Assembly: GCF_002083135.2 (NCBI RefSeq)
Contig: NZ_NBTM02000001.1
Span: 1,674,001 to 1,738,000, forward strand
DNA: 64,000 nucleotides
Source of the DNA: Aerococcus viridans
Lineage (GTDB): Bacteria; Bacillota; Bacilli; Lactobacillales; Aerococcaceae
Reading direction: 5' to 3'
Shown: positions 12,426 to 20,277 of the stretch, one piece after another
Layout of the letters: every line of letters starts with the position of its first letter
Numbering within the stretch: the first letter of the stretch is position 1
The notes under the pieces: model-generated
The model's database searches: none
What the model saw: the letters and a program-made list of their open reading frames with translations, nothing else
Told to the model about the DNA's origin: nothing
Translations under genes and position numbers: made by a program

Positions 12426-12743
12426 ATGAAAAAAGTATTAGTTAGGTTCATTCAAAAGGGTCGTAGAAAAGAAGGTTTTACGCTTATAGAAATGGTTTTG
12501 GTCCTATTTATTGTGGCAGCCTTGTTACTGCTAATTATACCAAACATGTCCAAGCAAACAAAAAATGTAGAGACTAAAACTAACGCTGCTTTAGTCGAAA
12601 CTGTTGAAACGCAGAAGGAATTATATTTACTAGAACATGATGAAGCAAGTGTCACGGCGGAAGTACTAGCGGAGCAGGGTTATATCACAGATGAGCAATT
12701 AGAAAAATATAATGCTATTCCAGCTGGAACTGTTACCCCTTAG
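12426..12743 (+). CDS. comGC: Major competence pseudopilin ComGC
   Basis: 105 residues with a type IV prepilin leader: basic N-terminus, then KEGFTLIEMVLVLFI, with cleavage expected after the Gly by ComC and a Glu at position +5. A hydrophobic helix and a short polar C-terminal domain follow. It is the main subunit of the DNA-uptake pilus. AAGGAGG lies eight bases before the ATG; the gap behind comGB is 12 bases. Confidence 0.93.
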   Translation: MKKVLVRFIQKGRRKEGFTLIEMVLVLFIVAALLLLIIPNMSKQTKNVETKTNAALVETVETQKELYLLEHDEASVTAEVLAEQGYITDEQLEKYNAIPAGTVTP

Positions 12744-12782
12744 GGATTTTTAGGGTCATCATTTTAAGAGGAGTGGATTTTG

Positions 12783-13232
12783 ATGAAAAAACATAAAAGG
12801 AAATCAGGATTTACTCTTCTAGAAATGATACTCGTTTTATTTGCGCTGTCATTATCATTAATACTTGCGGTCCCATATGCAAATGACGCAATTGTCCGCT
12901 ATGAATCAAAAGTAATGATGCGTAATGTCATGCAACACTTTGAATACGCGCATAAGATGACAATTGTGAGGAAAGGTATTCATTTTGTGACTTTCTCAGG
13001 TAATACAGTGGAATTTCGAGCTGATCTATTACGCCCTTCACCAGGAGATACGACATTTGTATTTCCAAAAGAAGCTAAGTTTGTGCATTATAAAAGATTT
13101 GAATTTTCTACGTCAGGAACTGTTGGGCCACAAACGATTACCTTAAGAACACCAACGAAGGATTATGCAATAGTTTATCAATTTTCTGGAGGGCGCTATG
13201 TTATTGAAGAAAAAGAGCCAATTGATTCATAA
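12783..13232 (+). CDS. comGD: Minor competence pseudopilin ComGD
   Basis: 149 residues with prepilin signature KSGFTLLEMILVLFALS near the N-terminus, then a beta-rich domain. ATG 12783 is chosen; TTG 12780 directly before it is also in frame behind AGAGGAG. Minor pseudopilin of the uptake pilus. Overlaps comGE by 35 bases. Confidence 0.88.
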   Translation: MKKHKRKSGFTLLEMILVLFALSLSLILAVPYANDAIVRYESKVMMRNVMQHFEYAHKMTIVRKGIHFVTFSGNTVEFRADLLRPSPGDTTFVFPKEAKFVHYKRFEFSTSGTVGPQTITLRTPTKDYAIVYQFSGGRYVIEEKEPIDS

Positions 13233-13518
13233 TTCCAATAGTAAAAAGGAGAAGCGAGGGTTTATGTTCATCGAATCTATTATTGGCCTGTCTTTAATGG
13301 GGGCTATGGTCTTCCTCCTTGTCATGAACCAGCAGATGCAACTTGAAAACCTCAGACGAAGTGAAATGGACTTAAGTCAAAGTCGTGAACAGTTTCATCA
13401 ATTAAACGCTATTCAATTTGGGGCAAGCATACATGAAGGGATAGAAATCAATCTGGATAAAGGGATACTGGAGGATCAACGTGAGGGTCATTTCACAGAA
13501 TTTAAGATCCAAGAATAA
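13198..13518 (+). CDS. comGE: Minor competence pseudopilin ComGE
   Basis: 106 residues: a basic N-terminus, then KRGFMFIESIIGLSLMGAM, a prepilin-type motif with Met in place of the common Thr. GGAGG lies six bases before ATG 13198, inside the end of comGD. Small size and position between comGD and comGF support ComGE. The tail is charged and poorly conserved. Confidence 0.78.
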   Translation: MLLKKKSQLIHNSNSKKEKRGFMFIESIIGLSLMGAMVFLLVMNQQMQLENLRRSEMDLSQSREQFHQLNAIQFGASIHEGIEINLDKGILEDQREGHFTEFKIQE

Positions 13519-14014
13519 ATTAAAGGGGCGAGAGTTAAAGCTGACTAAGTTAAAGCTAACTATGTCAAATATGATTAACTCAAGATCAGGGTTCACCTTA
13601 TTGGAAATGATTTACGGGCTATTTTTCTATGCCCTTATTCAATTTACCTTTGTGGCTGTGATGGGTACAGAGATGAATATATATAACCGATATGAAGTAA
13701 TGGCCTACGATGACTTTGATATCTTCTCAAACCAATTTTTGACAGACCATACGCAAACCGAACTGGTTGGATATACTGCAAATACACTTTCCCTCAAAGA
13801 AAATAATAAGGTCGGTATTTACCGATTTTATAAAGATAGTAATGGGAACTTTTGGATCAGATATTCTTTAAACGGTGGGTACGAGCCACAAATTCCAAAC
13901 GCTACTAGGCTGACTATAAAAGAATTAGATCATGGGAACTTCCTGTTTGAAGTGAGGCTATTCGATGGTAGGGATTATAAGATCCTTTTACCTTTAGTAA
14001 AGAAGGGTAAATAA
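13481..14014 (+). CDS. comGF: Minor competence pseudopilin ComGF
   Basis: 177 residues with SRSGFTLLEMIYGLFFYAL as prepilin signature at about residue 34, later IYRFYKDSNGNFWIRYSLNGG typical of ComGF. GTG 13481 has GGAGG six bases before it and overlaps comGE. ATG 13562 would give a conventional short leader but has a poor ribosome site, so the long basic leader from the GTG is preferred. Confidence 0.85.
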   Translation: MRVISQNLRSKNKLKGRELKLTKLKLTMSNMINSRSGFTLLEMIYGLFFYALIQFTFVAVMGTEMNIYNRYEVMAYDDFDIFSNQFLTDHTQTELVGYTANTLSLKENNKVGIYRFYKDSNGNFWIRYSLNGGYEPQIPNATRLTIKELDHGNFLFEVRLFDGRDYKILLPLVKKGK

Positions 14015-14016
14015 TA

Positions 14017-14640
14017 ATGAAGAAAAGTGGTTTTGTCTTGTTTACCGCATTAATGTATATGTCGATTTTAACCTTCATCTATTTAGTTAACTTAAATATG
14101 TATAGTAACCAAGTTAAAATGAATGAAGAGATTAACATATCCTATCAAGCACAAATCATGTCTCGTCTGGCGGTGGAGAAAGTGATCGCTGAAAAGGAGA
14201 AAGAAGTATCTAGCCAAATAAGATCAAAGGATCAGCCGTCAGGGCCATCAGATAGTAAAGAATCAGATACATCCTATTCTAGAGAAGAAAGTGATGAAAA
14301 ACCTTTGCTAGATGAAAGCAGTGAAATCTTAAATAAACCTGATCAACCAGGTGTTTCAGAGATTGAGCCGGATGCTAACGCTGAATCGGGTAATCAAGAG
14401 GATATAGAAAATACCGAAGCAACTGTTAATTCAGTAACTTCAGATCAAGTAAAAGAAGTAGAGGCTGCCACTCACTCCATAATATCATTGACAGATGGTA
14501 AGTGGACTATGGTCTTTAGCCAAGGACATGTGTCAGTTGAATTAAAAAATAAGGTCTTTAACACGACTGTATTTGTTGTAGAAAACGGACGGCAATATAA
14601 ATATAATAATGTCCCTTATGATCAAAGAACTCAGGAGTAA
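14017..14640 (+). CDS. comGG: ComGG-like minor pseudopilin with acidic/serine-rich insert
   Basis: 207 residues, last in the comG operon and two bases after comGF. The N-terminus MKKSGFVLFTALMYMSIL is a prepilin-like hydrophobic leader, and the C-terminus (GKWTMVFSQGHVSVELKN) resembles ComGG. Between them, about residues 65-150, is a low-complexity stretch rich in S, E, D and P that usual ComGG (about 120-150 residues) lacks. Role as minor pilin is inferred from position. Confidence 0.72.
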   Translation: MKKSGFVLFTALMYMSILTFIYLVNLNMYSNQVKMNEEINISYQAQIMSRLAVEKVIAEKEKEVSSQIRSKDQPSGPSDSKESDTSYSREESDEKPLLDESSEILNKPDQPGVSEIEPDANAESGNQEDIENTEATVNSVTSDQVKEVEAATHSIISLTDGKWTMVFSQGHVSVELKNKVFNTTVFVVENGRQYKYNNVPYDQRTQE

Positions 14641-14798
14641 GTAGCTGTGGGTAATAGGTATAAAGTGAGCAAGAATATTAATAAAGAGCCCTATGAATAA
14701 TGCTAAGTTTCATTGAAGACTGATATATGCTATACTAATTGGGCTATAAAAAGTGATTCTATTTAGAGAGATAGATTAGTCAATATGAGGTGAAAAGT

Positions 14799-15878
14799 TT
14801 GGAAAAGAGAATAAGTGCTTTGCAAGAAAGCATGGCAGCTGAAGGTATTAATGCTTACTATGTCACTGACCCATTTAATTTAAGATATATTTCTGGTTTT
14901 ACTGGAACAAGTGGTACAGCATTGATTACCGCGAATAATGCTTACTTCATCACAGATTTTAGATATCGGGAACAAGCGAAAGCACAGTGTGCTGGCTATG
15001 AAATTATCATTGCTGGTGGATCTGCAGCGCATACTAGCCCCTTGAGATTCGTTCAATCAGTAGTGGCCAACGAAAATATAGGCCAACTTGGTTATGAAGA
15101 AGAATATATGACAGTTGCTAAATTTGATGAGTTAGAAGATATCGTTTCTGCTCGATTAATCCCAGCATCTGGAATGATTGAGGCTTTACGTCAAACCAAA
15201 GACCAAGAAGAAATTGCGATAATTCAACGTGCATGTGAAATTGCTGATGCAGCTTTCGACCATATCTTAGGTTTCATACAAGTTGGTATGACTGAAATCC
15301 AAGTTGCAAATGAATTAGATTTCTTTATGAGAAGCCAAGGGGCGAGCGGTGTTTCTTTTGAAACAATTGTTGCATCTGGCTACCGGTCTGCAATGCCACA
15401 TGGTGTGGCCTCTGATAAAGTGATTGAAGCGGGCGATATCGTGACTATGGACTATGGTTGCTACTATAAGGGTTACGTTTCTGACATCACAAGAACCATT
15501 GCAGTTGGTGAACCGTCAAGTAAGATGAAAGAAATCTATGATATTGTTTTCCAAGCGAACCAACTAGTGAATGAGCAAGCAAAAGCTGGCATGACTGGTG
15601 AAGAAATGGATGCTATCGCACGTGACTTTATTGCTAGCTATGGTTACGGTGATGACTTTGGCCACTCACTTGGACATTCTATTGGTTTAGATATTCATGA
15701 GTCACCAAATGCAAGTATGCATAATAAACAACCACTAAAAGAGTACACGGTTATTACAAATGAGCCTGGCATCTACCTGGAAGGTATTGGCGGGGTTCGT
15801 ATTGAAGATGACATCATCTTGACAGAAGATGGGAATAAAGTTCTGACACATGCTCCTCGTCACTTGATTATCGTGTGA
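14799..15878 (+). CDS. M24 family aminopeptidase (Xaa-Pro dipeptidase type)
   Basis: 359 residues in the pita-bread fold: an N-terminal creatinase-like domain (1-120), then the metal site with Asp in MDYGCYYKGYVSDITR, His in GHSLGHSIGL, Glu in TNEPGIYLEG and Glu in GGVRIEDD. It removes N-terminal residues before proline, or splits X-Pro dipeptides, in the cytosol. TTG 14799 is preferred because GAGGTG covers the alternative GTG 14790. The gene lies before efp, as yqhT does in Bacillus, so the pair is conserved synteny. Confidence 0.9.
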   Translation: MEKRISALQESMAAEGINAYYVTDPFNLRYISGFTGTSGTALITANNAYFITDFRYREQAKAQCAGYEIIIAGGSAAHTSPLRFVQSVVANENIGQLGYEEEYMTVAKFDELEDIVSARLIPASGMIEALRQTKDQEEIAIIQRACEIADAAFDHILGFIQVGMTEIQVANELDFFMRSQGASGVSFETIVASGYRSAMPHGVASDKVIEAGDIVTMDYGCYYKGYVSDITRTIAVGEPSSKMKEIYDIVFQANQLVNEQAKAGMTGEEMDAIARDFIASYGYGDDFGHSLGHSIGLDIHESPNASMHNKQPLKEYTVITNEPGIYLEGIGGVRIEDDIILTEDGNKVLTHAPRHLIIV

Positions 15879-15895
15879 TTTTACGTAGATGATTG

Positions 15896-15930
15896 AATGC
15901 ATCCGACTTTTTGAGCCAGGATGCATTTTA
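15896..15930 (+). terminator. Weak terminator between the peptidase gene and efp
   Basis: The arms AATGCATCC and GGATGCATT, with 14 bases between them, run into TTTTA. Perfect pairing but a short T-run. Confidence 0.6.
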
Positions 15931-15975
15931 ATGTGTTATAATTTTGGTATGATTAAATTTTTAGGAGATGTATAT

Positions 15976-16536
15976 ATGATTACAACAAACGATTTTAAAA
16001 CAGGCTTAACTATTCAAGATAATGGTAACTTATACCGTGTTGTAGAATTCCAACACGTTAAACCAGGTAAAGGGTCTGCTTTCGTGCGTTCAAAATTAAA
16101 AAACTTACGTACAGGTGCATTATTAGATAAGACCTGGCGTGCAGGTGAAAAAGTAGAAACTGCTCATATCGAAAACCGTGACATGCAATACTTATACGCT
16201 GATGGCGATACTCACGTCTTTATGGATAATGAAACGTATGAACAAACTGAAATTCCAGCAAACCAAATTCAAGACGAATTAAAATTTATGTTAGAAAATA
16301 TGGAAGTTAAAATCATCACTTTTGGTGCTGAAGTATTAGGTGTTGAATTACCTAAAACAGTTGAATTAGTTGTTAAAGAAACAGAACCTGGTATCAAAGG
16401 TGATACTGCTTCAGGTGGTTCTAAACCTGCTACTATGGAAACTGGTGTAGTTATTAACGTTCCATTCTTTGTTAACGCTGGTGACAAATTAGTAATCAAT
16501 ACTTCTAACGGTGGAGAGTACATTTCACGCGCGTAA
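15976..16536 (+). CDS. efp: Translation elongation factor P
   Basis: 186 residues from ATG 15976 (TTAGGAG eight bases ahead). An upstream in-frame ATG at 15889 adds a non-conserved stretch and is rejected. The three OB-like beta domains are present, with loop KPGKGSAF carrying Lys32, the residue modified in Bacillus-type EF-P. The factor relieves ribosomes stalled on polyproline, and comG/ntp products are translated in the same cells. Full length. Confidence 0.96.
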   Translation: MITTNDFKTGLTIQDNGNLYRVVEFQHVKPGKGSAFVRSKLKNLRTGALLDKTWRAGEKVETAHIENRDMQYLYADGDTHVFMDNETYEQTEIPANQIQDELKFMLENMEVKIITFGAEVLGVELPKTVELVVKETEPGIKGDTASGGSKPATMETGVVINVPFFVNAGDKLVINTSNGGEYISRA

Positions 16537-16559
16537 TTTGAGATAAGGAGTGAACGACA

Positions 16560-16934
16560 ATGGCTGATAAAATTGAAGCATACAAGCATAATCAAGTGCA
16601 AGCTACCGGTGCAATTGAAATTGCTCCTCAAGTAATCGAAAATATTGCTGCAACGACTGCCTTGCAAATTAAAGGTGTTCGAGCGATTAAACGTGCTAAC
16701 AAGACAATTCAAGATGTTTTCCAACGCGATGCCGGAGTAATTCTTTATCAAAATAATCGAAATGAAATGGTATTAGACCTGTCTGTAGAATTATATTTTG
16801 GAACTGCTGTAATTGCAGTTGCACAAAATATTCAATCACAGGTAATTGACCAAGTGAAGTACATGACAGATATTACGATTGATGTCGTAAACGTTCATGT
16901 GACAAACTTGTATATGGAAAAAGCAAGCAAATAA
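16560..16934 (+). CDS. Asp23/Gls24 family protein (YqhY-like)
   Basis: 124 residues: ATGAIEIAPQVIENIAATTAL at the N-terminus and a later VDLSVELYFGTAVIAVAQNI-type stretch define the Asp23/Gls24 family. In Bacillus, yqhY lies between efp/accBC and nusB and has been tied to control of acetyl-CoA carboxylase; in other species family members are cell-envelope stress proteins. No membrane helix, so cytosolic. It sits 23 bases behind efp and 21 before nusB, forming one operon. Confidence 0.88.
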   Translation: MADKIEAYKHNQVQATGAIEIAPQVIENIAATTALQIKGVRAIKRANKTIQDVFQRDAGVILYQNNRNEMVLDLSVELYFGTAVIAVAQNIQSQVIDQVKYMTDITIDVVNVHVTNLYMEKASK

Positions 16935-16955
16935 ATCGTATTAAGGGGAACAAGT

Positions 16956-17603
16956 ATGAAATTAGGGTTATCACAAATTAGAGAGCTCGCTGTATTAATA
17001 TCTTATGAGCAAGAGTTCAATCCACAACTTTCTTTGGAAAGTGCCTTCAATCATATCTTACAAAACCACAAGAAATTGGGTCAAAAGGTAAATTTTGAGG
17101 AATTAACTGAAGAAGAATTTATTGAGTATGAAAATCATGCAATCAAGTTGAAGGATAGTATTGAGAATTTTTCAGCTAAAAATCATTTTGATAAATTACC
17201 GGATGTTACTGAGGATGTGACTGTTCCCGCTTATTTACGTACATTAGTAGAAGGTGTTAAAACGAATCGCTTTGAGATTGACCAAATGATTGATAAACAT
17301 ATCCACGGGAATTGGTCAGTGCAACGACTAGAATTAGTGAATCTACAAATTCTACGAGTGGCAGTGTTCGAGTTACTATTTACCGATGAAGAGACGGTTC
17401 CTCGTGTAGTAGCGGTTAATGAAGCGATTGAATTAGCTAAATTATATTCGGACGACCGTGCACGTAAATTTATTAATGGAATCTTATCAAACGTCTTAGC
17501 TGAATTAAAAGCCAATGCCGATGTTAAACCAGTAGAAACTGTGGGCATTGATATTATTGAAGAAAGCGAAACAGACTTAGGTAGTGAACAGTCAGCTGAA
17601 TAA
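16956..17603 (+). CDS. nusB: Transcription antitermination factor NusB, extended
   Basis: 215 residues; the conserved core is the C-terminal half, with VQRLELVNLQILRVAVFEL, VNEAIELAKLYSDD and KFINGILSNVLAEL. It binds boxA RNA with NusE (S10) in rRNA antitermination. It is longer than the usual 130-150: the N-terminal helical half is stretched by about 30 residues, and an acidic tail of about 30 follows the core. The stop codon ends three bases before the IS, and the 8-bp target duplication includes it, so the gene is intact but cut off from its terminator. Confidence 0.92.
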   Translation: MKLGLSQIRELAVLISYEQEFNPQLSLESAFNHILQNHKKLGQKVNFEELTEEEFIEYENHAIKLKDSIENFSAKNHFDKLPDVTEDVTVPAYLRTLVEGVKTNRFEIDQMIDKHIHGNWSVQRLELVNLQILRVAVFELLFTDEETVPRVVAVNEAIELAKLYSDDRARKFINGILSNVLAELKANADVKPVETVGIDIIEESETDLGSEQSAE

Positions 17604-17606
17604 TCG
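17599..17606 (+). repeat. Target-site duplication, left of IS copy 1
   Basis: AATAATCG is repeated exactly at 19272-19279 on the other side of the element. It spans the TAA stop of nusB. Confidence 0.93.
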
Positions 17607-17696
17607 GGTTCTTTTACAAATAGTGTTGGTAAATAATTTCAAATATCGCGAATACGTTATTTAGTATTTATTAATATGTAAATGAGCTTCAAAGAG

Positions 17697-17732
17697 AAAA
17701 GCTATACACGATTATGTGTATGGCTTTTTTTT
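17697..17732 (+). terminator. Terminator inside the left end of IS copy 1
   Basis: The arms AAAGCTATACAC and GTGTATGGCTTT are followed by a run of Ts, oriented to stop transcripts entering from the nusB side. The same hairpin lies at 27874-27909 in copy 2. It may replace the displaced nusB terminator and shields the transposase from antisense reading. Confidence 0.7.
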
Positions 17733-17801
17733 GCCCTTAGGCAAGAAGATTATTATGTTGTAGCAACAAGGTCTACGAAAATAGTAATAGTTTGGCAGGC
17801 C

Positions 17802-19142
17802 TTAGCTTGCCATTGCTTCATAAGTGGATGGTGCTGGGTTTGAAGGTTTGTATTTTAGTTTGAATTGGACTAGTATTCTAGCGCGTAAATTAAAGAAATT
17901 AGCATATCCGAAACCAGTACGCTTAATTAATTTAATCTTATTATTAATACCTTCGGTAGGTCCGTTTGAGACGGTATAAGTTAATGAATTATGGATATAT
18001 GGTAAAAACTTCTGTAAAGTTCTGATAGTTCTTCTCGCACGTCGAGGCAAGGTTATTTTCCTTGTGCTCTTCAATATTTCATCAAATAGCTCAATGTTAT
18101 GCGTAGAAATTGCGTACTTAAGCTCATTCATTAGAGTATATGTTACTAATAAATCCGGCGAAATATTCAATAGGAAATCAACAATGCGCTGTTCCGAAAT
18201 TTCTTCACCAAATTGGCGAACATAATATGTATCAGTGAAATTTAAGTCTTCAGCATTTTTTAGCAACAACTTCCATTGTTTTTTAAGTTTTCTGTAGTCA
18301 GATGGTCGGCTATTTTTCACGATATTCATAGCTTTAATACGAACAGAATTAATTGTCTCATTTAGTAACTTCACGATATGGAATCGATCAATTACAATCT
18401 TAGCATTAGGAAAACTAGTACGTATTACTTCAAGATAGGGTGTATACAAATCGATAGAAACAGTTTTCACACTACTTCTAGCAGCCCAAGTAAAGGAAGC
18501 AAAGTAATCGATTAGAGAAGCTTGTTTCCGATCAACAATAATATCAATCAACCTTCTATTATGGGTGTCCACAAGGACAGCACTCATCGCATTGGCTACT
18601 CGATTAGTAGATTTAAACTCATCTATACCAAGGTTACTAGGCAGATAGTTTCCTTTTGGTGATAGTCCTTTACCAGCTTTCAGTAGAATCCTAGCGACTG
18701 TTGGAGACGACACGTGATATCGTTTAGCGATTAATCGCATGGATTGTGTTTCAACTAATTCTGAACTTATCTGACTTTTTATTGAGTTTGAGATACAGCA
18801 GTATTTCTGTACTAACGGTGTTTCAGCAATAAAGGTTTGCGCGCAATGTTTACAATAAAATCTTTGCTTCTTTAGTTTTAGCAATATCGGATTTGAAACT
18901 GAATTAGGTAATCTTATAATTGTAGGCTTAAACCCATGTTTAATCAGATCATGGCTTCCTGTATTCTTTACACCACATTGGATACAAGCCTTAGGCTTGT
19001 AGGTTAAGATGCCTTCAACGACTATATAATTCACATCTTGATACTTTTCAGTTGGAAGCAGAGTCATTCCCTCTGGTACACCAATTTGAATATTATTGTC
19101 GAGAATTCCGCAAAGTTGTTTTATAATAGTTATATGGGACAT
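17802..19142 (-). CDS. ISL3 family transposase (copy 1)
   Basis: 446 residues. The start is ATG 19142 (MSHITIIKQL) behind GAAGGAAAATTC; the longer open frame runs out of the element and is not used. The N-terminal zinc-binding part has CIQCG and FYCKHCAQTF, then a helix-turn-helix near SMRLIAKRYHVSSPTVARIL. The DDE core shows NLGIDEFKST, VSIDLYTPYLE, VIDRFHIVK and NGPTEGINNKIKLIKR. All catalytic positions are present, so it should be active. Confidence 0.94.
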   Translation of the reverse strand: MSHITIIKQLCGILDNNIQIGVPEGMTLLPTEKYQDVNYIVVEGILTYKPKACIQCGVKNTGSHDLIKHGFKPTIIRLPNSVSNPILLKLKKQRFYCKHCAQTFIAETPLVQKYCCISNSIKSQISSELVETQSMRLIAKRYHVSSPTVARILLKAGKGLSPKGNYLPSNLGIDEFKSTNRVANAMSAVLVDTHNRRLIDIIVDRKQASLIDYFASFTWAARSSVKTVSIDLYTPYLEVIRTSFPNAKIVIDRFHIVKLLNETINSVRIKAMNIVKNSRPSDYRKLKKQWKLLLKNAEDLNFTDTYYVRQFGEEISEQRIVDFLLNISPDLLVTYTLMNELKYAISTHNIELFDEILKSTRKITLPRRARRTIRTLQKFLPYIHNSLTYTVSNGPTEGINNKIKLIKRTGFGYANFFNLRARILVQFKLKYKPSNPAPSTYEAMAS

Positions 19143-19271
19143 GAATTTTCCTTCTTTCAGTATTCGTCGAGGTTTACTTGAAATAAGGATATCATGTCCT
19201 TTTTTTGCGTACACAAAAATAGTGCCGATGAGACTCAATTGAATCTCACCAACACTATTTATTATAGAACC

Positions 19272-19279
19272 AATAATCG
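19272..19279 (+). repeat. Target-site duplication, right of IS copy 1
   Basis: AATAATCG is identical to 17599-17606. Confidence 0.93.
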
Positions 19280-19294
19280 TGTTGAGTGCAAGAG

Positions 19295-19321
19295 ACCGGG
19301 ACCTGAGTCCCGGTTTTTTTA
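19295..19321 (+). terminator. Original terminator of the efp-nusB operon, displaced by the IS
   Basis: Perfect arms ACCGGGAC and GTCCCGGT with a 4-base loop and seven Ts. It lies 16 bases beyond the IS duplication, so before insertion it was about 15-20 bases behind nusB. Confidence 0.85.
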
Positions 19322-19425
19322 AATGTTTATAGGTATAATTTAATGATATTGCCACTACAAGACTGTTATTATGGCTCAACTTTCGATATACTTGTTACAT
19401 TACATTATGGATAAGGTGGGCTATT

Positions 19426-20277
19426 ATGATAGAAATTCGTTCGAAAGAATATGTTAAAGTTCAAACTGAGTTATTGAAACAAAGAGTAAGTGAATTAAAA
19501 GATAGCGGCATTCACCCTAAAATAGTCATTATTCTTTGTGGTGATGATGAAGCGAGTGCGTCATATGCACGAACCAAGACAAGATTTGCTGACAAAATTG
19601 GCGTAACAAACGAGTTGATTTCTTGCCCAAGCAATACAACAACAGAAGAATTGTTGGCTGTAATCCAACAATATAATGAAGATGAAACAGTACAAGGTAT
19701 AATGATTGAGATGCCTTTACCAAAACAAATTGACGTACAAAAAATTAATATTGCGATTGATCCAGATAAAGATTTAGATGCCATTCACCCAGTGCATTTA
19801 GGGAACCTATTAGCTGGTAATCAAAGTCGGGTACCGAATACACCACTTTCAGCAATCACCTTGATGGACGAAGTGAATACAACTTTTAGAGGGAAACGCG
19901 CTGTGATGATTGGCCGGTCTACAATCGTTGGAAAACCACTAGCAGAATTGATGTTACAACGTGGGGCTACGGTAACGCTTGCTCACAGTCAAACGGAAAA
20001 TATGGCTGAATTAACGCGGTCTGCTGATATTATTTGTGTTGCCGTTGGTATTCCGAAATTTTTAACAGAAGATATGGTTTCACCAGGTACAACTGTGATT
20101 GATATTGGGACTACATATGACGAAAATGGTAAAGTTACTGGGGACGTAGATTTTGAAAATGTCGCTGAGAAAACCCATGCCATTACACCAGTGCCAGGCG
20201 GTGTTGGACCAGTCACCAAATTAATGGTATTTAAACAGATGATTGATAGATTAGAGGAAGTGACAGGTATTGTCTGA
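19426..20277 (+). CDS. folD: Methylenetetrahydrofolate dehydrogenase/cyclohydrolase FolD
   Basis: 283 residues. The YxxxK active-site motif is in ASYARTKTRFADKIG, GRSTIVGKPLAELML forms the NADP site, and TPVPGGVGPVTKLM closes the family pattern. It interconverts 5,10-methylene- and 10-formyl-THF for purine, thymidylate and fMet-tRNA synthesis. It heads the housekeeping cluster; its last eight bases overlap xseA. Normal length. Confidence 0.96.
   Translation: MIEIRSKEYVKVQTELLKQRVSELKDSGIHPKIVIILCGDDEASASYARTKTRFADKIGVTNELISCPSNTTTEELLAVIQQYNEDETVQGIMIEMPLPKQIDVQKINIAIDPDKDLDAIHPVHLGNLLAGNQSRVPNTPLSAITLMDEVNTTFRGKRAVMIGRSTIVGKPLAELMLQRGATVTLAHSQTENMAELTRSADIICVAVGIPKFLTEDMVSPGTTVIDIGTTYDENGKVTGDVDFENVAEKTHAITPVPGGVGPVTKLMVFKQMIDRLEEVTGIV

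Larger units (their letters stand above)
17607..19271 (-). mobile_element. ISL3-family insertion sequence, copy 1 (1665 bp)
   Basis: The ends are GGTTCTTTTACAAATAGTG on the left and, inverted, GGTTCTATAATAAATAGTG on the right; 21 of the first 24 bases match. An 8-bp duplication flanks it, as expected for ISL3. One transposase gene runs leftwards. The same 1665-bp unit recurs at 27784-29448 with few base changes, so both insertions are recent. Insertion separated nusB from the terminator at 19295. Confidence 0.95.

Noticed and set aside
15889-15975. Upstream extension of efp
   Set aside because: The stretch contains the peptidase gene terminator hairpin; ATG 15976 has a good ribosome site and the conserved [10 protein letters not shown] start.
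19143-19379. Longer transposase frame in IS copy 1
   Set aside because: It extends beyond the IS end into the displaced terminator; copy 2 has a different extension, and both share the start 1535 bases from the left end.
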